A DNA stretch of 64,000 nt from Apteryx mantelli (lineage: Eukaryota; Chordata; Aves; Apterygiformes; Apterygidae): the NCBI RefSeq assembly GCF_036417845.1, contig NC_089979.1, forward strand, positions 122,979,415 to 123,043,414, given 5' to 3'. Shown here in pieces: positions 1 through 12,568 of the stretch. The first letter of the stretch is position 1; each line of letters begins with the position of its first letter. The position numbers and the translations under genes were made by a program. The notes under the pieces were generated by a model. It had not been told where the DNA came from. It searched no databases and was given only the letters and a program-made list of their open reading frames with translations.

Positions 1-1065
1 ATGCTGTATATAGAGATTAAATTACTGCTCATGACAATTAAGTGTACGTGAAACTCTTCATTAGCCTTCCTGTGATAGCTATTTTCTCCATTCTGAAGGA
101 AAGAAATTCTGCCCTGTTTTTACCTCCACAGCAGATGAGTGGGAGGCTTGAAGTACCTCTGCTGACTCCAGAGCAGCAGCATGTGGGTTTTTGGGCAAAC
201 CTTATCTCTGGCACTAGGTGAATGGGGGCTGCAACCACCCTCCAAGGCGTGTGCTGAGCCCTGGTTGTGTGGCCAGACAGGGAGCTGGGGATACCCCTCA
301 TGTGAAAGAGGGGTCTTCAGTGCACGTGCAGCTCTGCGTCGGGCAGTCCATGACCCTTTGCTTGTTATCTTCTAAATTGAGCAGCAGGGACCTCTACAGG
401 GACACAGCCCCCAGTGGAGGGGCTGGACGTGCTCAGCGTTTTGCAAGAGAGGGGCCAGGTTTTCCCTTTTTGCTAAGTCAGTGTAATAAGTTGTGCTAAA
501 AGCCTACCCCAACTGGCAAGGCAGCACATCGTTGTCCAGCTAAACAGCAGAGATTTTTCTCAAAATGTGTTGAAAGCTCCTTGCTCTCTTAGAGTTGAAC
601 TTTGAACCATTTTAAATTCATAAAAGAAGTAGAAATATGCAGATTTTCATATCAAAAGTCAAATCCAAGAGCCTATTAAACACCATAAGTATTCTATAAT
701 TGGCTTGATTAGGCTAATATTAATCTAAGTGACACTTCAGTGACATCAATTGTGACAACGGAAGTGACATTTCTAAATTGCCTTATTTTTAGGCAGCATG
801 TTGATCTTTGCTTTTTCAATTGTCCTTGTAGCATAATGCCTGTAGACCAACAAGCATTCTGACAAGCATTGTGTGTCCCTTCTCTCCATTTCCAGGGATG
901 TGAATGGTCAGATTTACTACCGCTCAGTAGCGTTGCTGCCCTGACGGTATCCAGTGATGGAGTTTCTATAAACAGAAATCCATTATTTCTGTCAATTTAT
1001 TGAGAATTAAAGTGTTTCTTGAGCAGAAGTTCTAGATTAGGTATTACTGATATTTGCCAAGACAA

Positions 1066-1081
1066 GGGGGGGGGGGGGGGG
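1066..1081 (+). repeat. Poly-G run, 16 bases
   Basis: This is an uninterrupted run of sixteen G on the plus strand, preceded by ACAA and followed by AAGAG. Long G runs can fold as G-quadruplexes and are prone to length error in sequencing, so the true length is uncertain. Confidence 0.9.
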
Positions 1082-4000
1082 AAGAGTGCTACTGTTAAAG
1101 CCTGTGACTTTGTTAAAGCCAATGACTTCAGTGGTCCAAACATATGATGAAAGAGTATCATCAATGCAATATCCTTTCTTTTTTTTCTCCTCAACAATAG
1201 ACTGTTTTCAGTTCTGGTTTAGCTTTCAAAGGATAGCAATTTCAAGTACTCAGCATCCAGAGGGTCAGTTTTTACCACTGTCTAGAAACATTGGTCCTAT
1301 GTAGCCTGCTGACTCCAAGCTAAAACCAGGTGTAGATAGTGGTGTTCTCAGCAAAGTGCCATGCAAGCATTTGCTAAACCCCACTTCAGGTCTTGGAGAT
1401 ACTGTCAGCCTCAGTAGTGCAGGTCTGTACTGCTCCTGGACCTCATGCCTGGGCAGGCCTTGTTCCCAGGCTGCTTGGGGTAGAGCCTCTGCTTCTGTTC
1501 GGATTTCGGTCAAGCTGTGGAGCGTGATAGGTGCACTGAGACCAAGGTCATGGGGGGCCCCACAGTGAGAGTTGCATGTCATTTGGTGTCAAGCAGGCTG
1601 AATCCCCTCTGAAAAGGAGCACATGTGCTAAGGTGTTAGTCAAACTAGAGCTGTCTGCTAGACATGTGGGGCACGAGTTTCAGCAAGGTTTGCAGCTGGC
1701 TTGCTTGCTGCTGGTTTCATGGCTGAGGGAGTATCCTAGAAAACACCTTGCAAGTGGAGGTGCTGGTAACTGTGTAACATTGCTAACTATATAAACACTT
1801 TCAATATAGATATGCAAATGTTTTAATCCTGAAGGAGACGGTTTTATTTTCATTTCACTTTGGTAGATGGCTGTGACTGTGATACCACTTCCCCAAAAGA
1901 TTTAATGCAAAATAACTGGTTTCTTTGTCATGTAGGAGCAGCAACATGGATTATAGCTAAGCAGATGGAGTACTGTGATTGTCTCTCCTGACTGACTAGA
2001 AATAACCACATCTGTTGTCTTATTATTCTGTCTTTTTCACCCTTTAAGTCTTACCTTTTAGATTTGAAGGCCCTTGAGATACAGGCTAGTACTTTCTCAG
2101 TCTGTTCCTTGCGCAGTGGAGCCCCAGCCTGTTTGGCCAAAAAATTCTGCCATAATACATATGGAAAGCTGGTGACACCATAGTCTGGGTAAGAACCTAA
2201 TTAAATTGGCTTGTGTTTCCCTTTTGCTTCCAATCTGTCTACTATTGACTGGATTTTTATCTAACATCTTTTAAGTAACTTGGAGGAATGCAGCTGTCTG
2301 TAAAGAACCTCTGTTGCAATTTTGATAATATATAGCCAACTTCTTTTAATGTACCCAACCACGTATATGACAATTTAGTGTCATACCCTGATGTTAAATA
2401 CATTTTCTTGCTTGATGTTCTTTTTTTACACAAAAAGAGTATTCAAACACTATTTTTTTCTTATATATTCCTGTTGTCTTTCCTTTCCAATAAGTTGCTG
2501 AAATTAAGCCTGTAGTAAGTCTGTCACTCCTAAAAATCAGATTCCTGTCTTTTATTCTGCTGAGACGATATAAACACAAGACAAACTCTATAAAAGAGAT
2601 ATTTGCTACAGATTTTGTCTCATCCAATTACTTTGTTCTGAAAATGGGATATTTTCTGGGCTTTATGGCTTTTGCGGTCTTAAATTCTGACAGTGAATAT
2701 TGCCTGCCTCATTGCCATTACAGATGGCAGAGGAAAAGTGTTTTAACTTAATATTTTGTCTATAAACATATTCCACACCCACCTTATCTGTGGATATGAC
2801 AGGATGAAATCCCATGTGATTAACCAGGAGCAGTCCATCTTGTTGCACACCTATCCAATGGCACTACATAAGTTCATTCTGATATGCTGCAGCTCTGAGG
2901 CTAATTATCCAAGAGAAATAGTCATATTTAGTCTACCTTTGTGTGATGCAAAGTCTATTCATTATTGTCTTGTGGTCTTCCAGAAGAGCATTTACTATGA
3001 TAACTTTGTAATTTAAAAATGGTTTAATGTTCAGGAGAAATAGAGCGAATTGCCTATTCTGTGCATCCTGCTTATTTGAAAACTATTTTCTCTTGCCTAA
3101 TCAGTGAATATATTTCATATTTTAAGCTAAGGCCTTTCTCTCTGGTTTCTACCACAGAATTGCAAGACTATATTGTATATGTCATAACAGAGATATTAGA
3201 GGATTACCTGTGTTTTGGTGACTCGAGCTTCCTTTCCAGCTTGATTAAAAGCACATTGCCATAAAGCTTGGGGTGTCATTGCTGCTGGAAGGATTGTTAT
3301 TATCTGTTAACTCCTGGAAATTTATTTGCTATCCTGAAGCCAAGGGAATGTAATTCAATGTGAGAAGAACTAAAAATAGGATGTTTTTAGCATAGTTTAA
3401 CATTCTAGCGGGTCAGCAGCCTTTAGTTTAGTTGTGAGCTGTAGATAACTTGGTATGTTCATTGTGCATTTAAACTTAAAGATATTAATCTGTTTGAAGC
3501 CAAGTAAATTTAAAAAGGATTTCCCCTGAAACTTTGTTTCTGTGTCTTTCTAGCAAAAATCATTAGATAACCCCAAAGTTCACATTTGGAATTGTCTGAG
3601 AGATTAGAGCACCTAGAGGTGACCACTCAAACCTGCAGAAAACTTCTGTGAATTTTGTTGAAATTTTACAAGTTCCTGGTCTCGTGACTCATCTGTGTTT
3701 GGGTAAGGAAAGGCCCCTGTTGGCAGAATAGCCAACAGGTGTAAACCCTGTGCTGTCTGTATCTATTATCCAATCTAAAAATCTCCATTTTAAACACTGC
3801 CACTAAGGATCATGCATGATTGTTAGTTCACCTGGACTGGGACATGCGCCAGGTTTTTGAATGAAGTGTTTTATTGGTTGTTTTCATTGACTTGGGCTCA
3901 CAAAGGGTTTTCCGTTCCAGCTGTAGCTCAGTAAAACTTCTGACTGTGCTGATGATCTCCTTACTGTATCTGGTCAGTTGTTCTGGTTTTACTTAGATCT

Positions 4001-6604
4001 GAGAAAATCCTGTAGGAAATAACGATAGAGTTGTGTTCTCTGGTCATGCCCTAATACTTCACTTGCAGAATAATGCAAACTTAATTACAAACTCAACAGC
4101 ATTAAAACATGTTAAGGGCTGACATTTGTGTATGAATTAAGTGTGATGTGTTTGTTGTGGAGGCATGAGGTTGTAATTAAGGTTTTATATAAAATTGCAA
4201 AAGGAGATTAATGTTTCCTTATCAGCAGGAAGCAGAAACCAATTTGTTGTGGTAGTGCAGGGTCCGTCCTCATCCCTGGAAGTGTGCTGCGTAGGCATTC
4301 ACATGGACTCGGAAACCCTTTTGCGAGGCTTCTCATTAAATAGAGCGTACAGTCACGGGAGAGGCAGTGCTTGGTAGCGTGGGAGTCGGGAGTGCTTCTG
4401 AGGCTTGCGGCCAGCGTTCCTGACCTGTCTTTTTTTCTTTATGGCTCTGCTGTGATTCCCAACCTGTGCAGCCCTGCATTCCCCATGGAAATTCCCACTT
4501 TAGCCCCATCACTGGCCAGTTTTTCAAAATAATTTGCTCCTACACCTGTTTTTCCCTTCCCATGCCTATGCATGCCTTATACTGTCTTCCTCTATACTGC
4601 CTTTTCCCAGCTTCTCCCTATACGAGCTAAGCACAGGGAGGATGGTTATGAAATCTTTTACATAGAGGCAGAGTTGATGTTTTCAACATCTGTCCTCTGT
4701 TGAGTCAAAATGATATTTTTAACCTCATCTGCAAGTCTTGTTTTTTGTGCTTTTAATGCAAAATACAATAGCTAGCACAGGCCCAGTTCTCTATACACAC
4801 CCTAGTCTGTTCTTTCTCTCCACAGACAGGAAGCCCTGAATTCCCCATCTTGTTTACATAATTCTAGGATTCTTTAAAGCCACCTACATACATATATAAA
4901 TGGTTTACTGAGCTGTGCATAATGTGGCCACTGAATGCTTCTGGAATGCATAGGTATCACGTGAAGATAATCGCCCAAATAAATACACTTCCTAGCAAGA
5001 GACTCATCTATGGATTGTGTATGTGTAGGTCGTCGTTAAGTGTTGGAGCTGCTTTTGCATTTTGTTCCTCTCTCTACTTGCTCAGCTTTAGATCCCTTTT
5101 TTTTTAGACTTGTATTTAAAAAAGATTTTCTTTTGTTAGCTATATTAGAGATATTAATTATACTCATGGAAAGCCACAGTAAGGTGCATATGTACAAAAA
5201 TAACTGTGTTCTTCATCCAGAGGAAAATTGCAGATCGCATTCTTTAGTGATTTGAGTGGTTGGTTGCTGCTCAGTGGGAGAAGAAAGTAGGACTGTATTT
5301 TGTACTTTTCCTCAAAAAAAGAAGAATGTAGAAATTAAGTGTCAAGTTTTTCATGCATGGTTTATCCTGGGTCTACAACCTTCCAGAAAGGCTGTACTGT
5401 TCTTAAGGACCATAGAAACAAAGAAGTATAAATTTGCCAAACTATGGTGTAATTAAAATCAGCTCCAAGAGACATTTTTTTTCTTTTTCAGTTAGAGAAC
5501 TGTGTTTTAGATGTTTGCTGGTGAGGGGCTGAACTTCCTCTTCCTGTTCCTCTGTACAAAAGTGTGACTTGTCTTTGATATGCCATACCCCATGGTAGAT
5601 TCATCCTGTTGGTTCCCATTTCTCTTACTCTGAGACTTCGCATCACCCCTCTTCCTGCTGCATAGCCCCATCACTTCCTGCGAATGGTATGAACCACACC
5701 ATGAACAGTAGTGATGTACTTTGTGTGCCTGAAGCTGGAGAGCAATTTCTGCAATTAATGAGGAGTAGAAGGTAACTATTGGGCTTACCATGGCCATATG
5801 AAGACTACAGTCTGATGTCATTAGACCTAAATGATCACACTGTCTGGCTGACCCTATCTGTTAATAGATCTCACTTAAAATGGGTTATTTTTCAGTGTTG
5901 GCCATGAAGAGTCAATGAGATAATGGGTACTGAGCCTGTTGCTGTTCATCAACTGGACTGATGCATGATGGCACCTACACTGTCAATGTAAAGAGTGGGC
6001 TCAGAAGCGATCAGAGCCCAGAAATGCACAGGATTTCTGTCCCCAGGGCTGACTCCTGCCAAAACCCACCTGCAGAGCATGCCCCTGCACTTTGGAGGAC
6101 AGAGCCTGAGATCATGAGGTATCACACAGCCTCTTGTGAGGGTAGAGATGAAGTACCTTGAGGAGCAGTCTCTGTCCTCAGGGATGTCTCCTCATGGTGC
6201 AGCTCAGGGGACACTCAGGTTTCTCCACTTTCACTGAGGCGCTTGGCTCTTGTATTAATGCCCACGTGGGAGTCAAGTCTTGGATTGAAAAGAAGTTCAG
6301 ATCTTTGCTTAACAGATAATATAGCTATAACTATCAGGGTCTTTCTAAGGCTGCTTTGGCAGTTGGATGTGAGATCAGACTACCTCAAACATGCATAAAC
6401 TGTTTTTTCACACAAGACTGCCATACTGAGCATCTGCAAAGCCTGTCTTGATATCTGCCTTTAACCCTATTTGTTCATGAGGGCTGTGAGTCAAATCTGC
6501 GCATCCCACATCTTAGGTGTAGAATGAAAGCACATGTTAGTTCAAATGACCAGTCATCATGCATTGTATGTCAGTCTGAAAGTGCTTCATTTGAACTATA
6601 TTGC

Positions 6605-6619
6605 AAAAAAAAAAAAAAA
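6605..6619 (+). repeat. Poly-A run, 15 bases
   Basis: Fifteen consecutive A follow TATATTGC. It could be a simple repeat or the tail of a decayed retrocopy, but no retrocopy body is recognisable upstream. Confidence 0.85.
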
Positions 6620-9600
6620 GTTGGTTGGGCAAACCATACCTTCTCTCACCTCCAATCAAGATTATTTTTATTTGTATAGGCTAAGAAAAAGCCCACTGCA
6701 GAACAAACTTGAGATTTGGAATAATCTCTCAGTTAAGAACGAAAGAAAAAGTCTTTAATTTGTGACCCATGTGATCTTTCCTTCGTTTTGGAACAATGTA
6801 ACCAATGATACCCTGCCTATTGGTCACAAACTATTGCTTTCGTAAATGTTTAAAAAAAAAAATCATTGTTAGCATAAATTCACTTGTAAATGTGAACAGC
6901 AATTTAAAATTTTGAAAACCACATTAAAATTATTAATCAGAATGCACACGGCAGCCTGCTGACAATACTGATCTGTGTTCAGCATATTAGTAAAACAAGG
7001 AATAAGACTTGTACTCTGAGATCATCTTTATACTGCAAAGCCAGGATGTATCCATCACATCACTAAATGTCATTTATAATCCATTGTAGAATGAACTCCT
7101 GAGTTAACAGTTTTCACTGCAAGCCTCCAGGAAAAGCAAGAAAGCTTTTAAAGCTGTTCATAATTTGAAAAAAGTCATAATTTGGGATAAATGTAAAAAT
7201 ATTGATAGAGCATCCCTATCAGAGTCTCTGAATGAGCAGAGTGCACCCAAGAGAGTCCCTGGCACAGGGCAGATTATTGTGTGTTCTGGAGAGTGAATTG
7301 ATAAGCCTTTCTCATAGCCAGAGAGCCACCAGGGCACTCTTAGGGGGACCGAAATGGCATCGGCACAAAATCAGTTTGTAAATCACATTGTGCGTCAGAA
7401 TGCTGCCTTTAATTACTGCACGTATACTAACTTCCAAATCATCTCTTCTCCAGAGCCTTCAAACACTGTCTTATCTAGTCAAGCAAGACTTTTTTTTAAA
7501 ATGTTTCGGCACATTCACGTGTGTAAAAGGAAAGCTGTTGTAGGGTGTTTTGTGGCTCCTGAGCAGGCTGAGGTGTTTCTCTACCATCTGGCCCAAGACC
7601 GCTGAGCTGGAGAAGCAGTTGACCTTTTCTGCCTGCCAGACTCCGGCTGCATTTGTTCTGGTGCTACTATGTCAAAGTTTTAACTTCCTCTCAGAAATAC
7701 TTTTAATGCTAGAAGAAAAGTGCCTGACGGAGAGCAGTGGGAGGATTTTGGTATATCCCTCTGCTGTGGGAGCAGAGCGCAGGCTGCTTCCAGTCTGTCG
7801 CGCTGTAAAGAGACTGAAGGAATGAGGATTTCTGCTTCTTGAAACAGGCAGCTTTTGACTTCTGCTGAGGTTGACAGTAATTTAGGGACAGAGGGGCGCC
7901 TGTTTGCTGCACAAACACTAATCATCCTGCTCCGTACTGTGGGCTGGCAAACAGCTGCTGCACACTGAAGACTTTTGGTTTCCACAAGGTGCAAGAATTG
8001 CACCTTGTTAGGTAAAAGATGCTAAGTTGTCATCATACACTTTTTTTTTTTAAACCAGTTCTGCAGGATATTTCTTAACATAGTCTCTGTGAAAAATGAT
8101 AATCTCTCTTCCTTCCCTCTTGTCCCAGTATATTTATTATTTCATATCATGCTGTATCCATATCAATAAACATGCTCCCCATTTTAATTTTGATCTGCAG
8201 AAGCAAAATAGAAATTGTCTCCTTATGTATTTGATGCTAATTCCTTCACTGAGCATGTAAGATCACAAAATTCCTGGTAGATCTTGGTATCAATGAGCAT
8301 TTGAAGGAAAATTTAAAATACTTCCCTTTGGTAAACTTTTGGGACCCCTGTAAGAGACATAGTAATTCATACATGTGGAAAAGATCTCATTCAAATTACT
8401 GGCATGTGATAGAGTACATTAGTGAAGGACTCATATCTGACTTTTATTACATCCACAGCAGCTTCCATATGACACTTGTAAAAGGAAGAGCTTTGAAATT
8501 AAGCGATGCATATACAGTGAGCTGTGTTTGCAAGTTATGATATCAGAATAGATGGGGACATTGGCTAGCTTTCATTTGACCATGCAGTTTAGCACTCGCT
8601 AAGGCAGCGAACGTCCACAAACCAGAGGTGTGGAAGGAACAGAATCTCATATTGATTAACATATCTGGGTAAGCAATTACAGGCACAAAAGCCTTGTGGA
8701 TTGGGCCCATGCAAATGCTAGTTCACACAGAAAACTGGTAGATAAGTGCATTTGCACTACAGCAAGAATATCTTTACAGGTACAGTCTTGAAATTCAGGG
8801 CTTGAAAGCCCTGAAATTATCAATACGCCTTTTGGTGTAAAGTTAACCACCAAAAAAACAATTTCTGAGAATCATTAGTATTGTTCAACAAATGCACAAC
8901 AGTGCAAAGGTTAGTTAAGAATGCTACCTGGCTCTTTTGTAATGTGTTTAAGTTCCAAAATCTTTTAAACTATGCTAAATTTGGGTTGAAATAGTCTCAT
9001 ACTATCTTACATTAGAACAGATACTTGAAAATGTGTGTTTTACTCTACTTACCTGTCACTGAGTTAGGATTCAGTTTCCTCCCTTGCAGTTGGCATCACC
9101 AGTGTAGCCTAGGTCAGAGCAAGGTGCACAGCCCCACATTGCCTATCCATGATGTCATTTGCTGTTGGAGAAGAAATACAGGGTCTTAAATGGAGGAGGA
9201 AGGGGAAGGGACTGCAGGCTTTAGTCCATAATTGGGTATCTTTACTTTCATTAAAAATGTATTAACAGAAGATTTGTTGTTCATCTTTCAAAATAAGTGT
9301 ATATATTCTCCTTGTCTGCTGTTAAGAGGGATATTTTTAACAGCTATGGAAAGGACCTTCAAGTACCTGTTGTAAAAATAATTTTCAACTTTTAAAGGAA
9401 ACCATCTGTAAATCCCATTAGTTACCATTTTTCAATTTTCATGTTTTTAAGCGTGATTTAACTTCAAGTGTTGCAATTCTTAAATCTCATTGAAGAATCA
9501 CCTTTAGTTCCCATCAGAAAGTTGTTCCCATCAGAAAGAAATCTACCTATTGTGGATTGTTTGATTAAACCTGGGAGATCAACAAATTAAAGCTTGTATC

Positions 9601-12488
9601 CGCACTAGTGCCCAAGAGTTTTGGGGCCATTCCCTGATTCTGACGGCAGCAGGAGCGCAGGGCTGAACCTGGCTGCCTACCACATGTGGGAAACCCAGAC
9701 CTAATCTCGTATTTGAAGGAGGTAAAAGGGAGCTACTCAATGTGCTGTACGTGTGCTCAACCCTACCTTTGTAGGGAGGGGTGCCAGACAAATCTGAGGA
9801 GTTTCGTGAAGGTATTCTGGGCCAGCTCAGGCTGTGCCCCCCTCCTGCACCCTTTCGCGTTGCTGGTGTTGTGAGATGGTGGCCCCAGGTTGTTCCTCTC
9901 CGCAGGCAGAAAGTGGTTGCTGAAACTAGTACTCACTTAGAGATGCTGGGGATGAAAATTAGAGCAATCATCAGCCCCTTTTGCAGATTATATCAAGCTG
10001 TAAACTCTAGTTGCCGTGAAAGGAATATAATGGCCTGCCATCATCTTAAGCGCTGTGCTTTGTGCTGTTGTCTTTACCACTTATCCTCAGTTTAATGCCT
10101 CTGTTGGAGCGAAAGCACCGTTTTAGTCTTTGGGCCCATCTAGTTCTCACATGTCTTTGAGAGCTGGGATGGCAGTGTCTGCCTTCCCCTGCGGAAGTGA
10201 AGTACAGAGCTGAGGGCAGGTGGCTTTTAGGAGGGCATGGTGGGACTGGTGGTGAGGCAACCATGGTGAGAAGAGGCATATTTCCATCCAGCACCACTCT
10301 CATGGTGCATTCCTGAGAGGTGATGTGTGCTGATGGGACGTATAAGCAACCTTAACTCTGCCCCTTTTGGCAACCTGCTCTTGCAGGTCTCTGGCTCAAG
10401 GTGTCCATGCCCTAGTCGTACTGCTTTGCTCAAGCAGAGCAATGTGGTAGCACATGCGGGCTACCCTTCCCCCCAACTTCTGCAGCATTTCTTTGTGCTG
10501 TGCAATATCCAATGTCAGAATCCATGGAAACTGCTGCTAACAGTGGCTTGCAAAAGAATTCATTAATTAAAATATTTTTAAATTTTAATAAAGTTGCTAT
10601 CTTAAATCAAACAGGGATATTGCTAGTCGTATCCTACTCTGCCCTTGCTTTCCAAAACTAAAACGCAGATAGAGATGAAGTGCCCCTTCACACCCATTTC
10701 TCTTTTTCTGTTATCTTAGTCACACAGAAGGGATATATTAATACTAAAATTTCTGTAGCTGCAGAGGTGAGGTCTTGACCCATCCCTGCAACCACCCATG
10801 AACTCCTTTATCCATCACCTGGCTTAGCCAGAGGAGAATTAGTGTGGGATTTGTCCCAGTCCTTGTTGCAGTGAAGGCTCGGTGGAGATGGTTGAGTGGC
10901 GGAGCCCCACCCAAGAGTGGAGAGAAAAGGGAGCGAGTTAAACATGAACCCTCTTTGCTTTTTTTTTTTTGCCCCAGAGGACCCTGTCGTGTGTGGAGCC
11001 TGAATGAATGAGGCCTTTTCGAGGTCTCTCTCCTGCTCTGCTGGGCTTGGGGCGGCTCTCCGTCCCATGTGGACTGTGCAGAAAACACAACCTGTGCTAG
11101 TCCTATTTGGTGCATTAGGAAACCCCACCAGGTAAGATGGGAACAAAACTTGATAGCCTGGAAAATAGAGCAGAATCAGTGCAAAATGAATGTGAGAATG
11201 AAGATCAGACTACTTCTGAGGGACTGAAGGGACATAAAAAGCTGAAATCTCATTCAAAACTTGTTGGTGATTGAGCTGATGAAATGCTATGGGCGCTCAG
11301 TGTGTGGAGGTCTCGCAGGAAGTAACAGAAATGGTCTTTGTATCTGTATTCAAGGGCTGGATCCACTGTGTGTGAAACCAAACATCATTTCCTGCCTTTG
11401 CATGCAGGAATCACATGGTGTGAGAGGGTGACGAACCTGAGAAACTAGCAGTCCTTGCTAAAAACAGGTTTAAGTGTCACTTCAGTGTTGAGACACTGGT
11501 CTTTAAGAAAAGATGCTCTTCTTTCTGTGCTCAACAATATAAAGCAGGGAGAAAGTCGAAGCTGATATAGGAACAGTCTTTAGGGTAGAAGAGTTAATGT
11601 TGTTTTAATGTGTCAGCCTCTGGCTGATAATTTCCCTGGGGTAATTAAAGGTGGAAGCGCTAAGGTTATGAGGGAGAGCCTGGGAATAGATGTGCAGAGG
11701 TATCAGCAAGGTAGCACTTCCGCGGGAGCTTGTTTGAACAGGGTCCGTGAAATGCAAGTCCTGGTAGCTCTTGTGAGACTCCCTGTAAATTCGGAGTACA
11801 AGGATATTTGAAATTCTTGTGGACAAACAGACAGTAAGGTAAGCCGCTGCTGCTTCAAGACTTCTATATAAAACACTTTTGGCAAATTTCCCTTTCCTTC
11901 AGTGAACAGGCTGAGTAGTTCTTGCCAGCATAAAGCAACTCTGGTATCTGATATTCAAAGTTGAAAGATTAGATGTGTGACATGCAGAATAGGGAGGATG
12001 AATATATTGGTATTTTCTATTCAGGGGAAAAGGACAAACAACCTGGACATTGAAAATGACCTTTTTCTTCTTAGATCGGTATATAATTTCCTCTATAAGA
12101 GTGTGTGGAATATAGGCTGTATTTAAACTTTTCCAAGGAAAACGTTGACTTATGTCAGATCAAAACGTATCAACTTCTTATCCCTGCTATTTCATTCTAA
12201 TTACTATCACAAATTGTCCTTTCTTCATAGCAGAGATAATTGATTCCAGCCAATTACAAATCCTCATCTTAATTTCATTGTTTTTTATCTTGGGCAACAC
12301 AAAAGACATTCTGTAAGAGCTCAAACTGTCCTTACTGGATTATGTGAGTAGGCCACTAAATTAATACATTTAAACTTTGTAACCTTTAAAAGTTAAAAAA
12401 CCAAGAATTTTGATGCTGCCCACAAACAAAATTGGGCATATTCAAATCTTTTTAATATATATCATGTTCACGTTAACATACATTTAAA

Positions 12489-12568
12489 TGACCCTGCTTG
12501 AGCAGGGGGGTTGAACTAGATGATCTCCAGAGGTCCTTTCCAACCTCAAAGATTCTGTGATTCTGTGA
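12489..12568 (+). mobile_element. CR1 retrotransposon, 80-bp 5'-truncated 3' tail
   Basis: This short piece matches the 3' UTR of the full-length CR1 at 30535 onward almost base for base. It has the hairpin CCCTGCTTGAGCAGGG, the GGTT-ACTAGATGATCTCC segment and the ATTCTGTGA tail with two 8-base units. Visible differences are few: TTGAACTAG for TTGGACTAG, CTTTCC for CCTTCC, and AAAGA for AGTGA before the tail. Nothing of ORF2 remains. Extreme 5' truncation is usual for CR1, whose reverse transcription starts at the 3' tail and often aborts. I see no clear target-site duplication, as expected for many CR1 copies. Confidence 0.93.

Larger units (their letters stand above)
1..12488. other. Gene-free intergenic or intronic DNA
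   Basis: I find no supported gene. All reading frames are short, lack recognisable domains and look like chance. The stretch is AT-leaning and contains a 16-base G run (1066-1081), a 15-base A run (6605-6619), a short tandem duplication of GTTCCCATCAGAAAG (9507-9521 and 9524-9538) and an AT-rich block near 12150-12330 that could be regulatory. No tRNA, rRNA or splice-bounded exon was recognised by eye; small exons could be missed without alignment. Confidence 0.6.
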
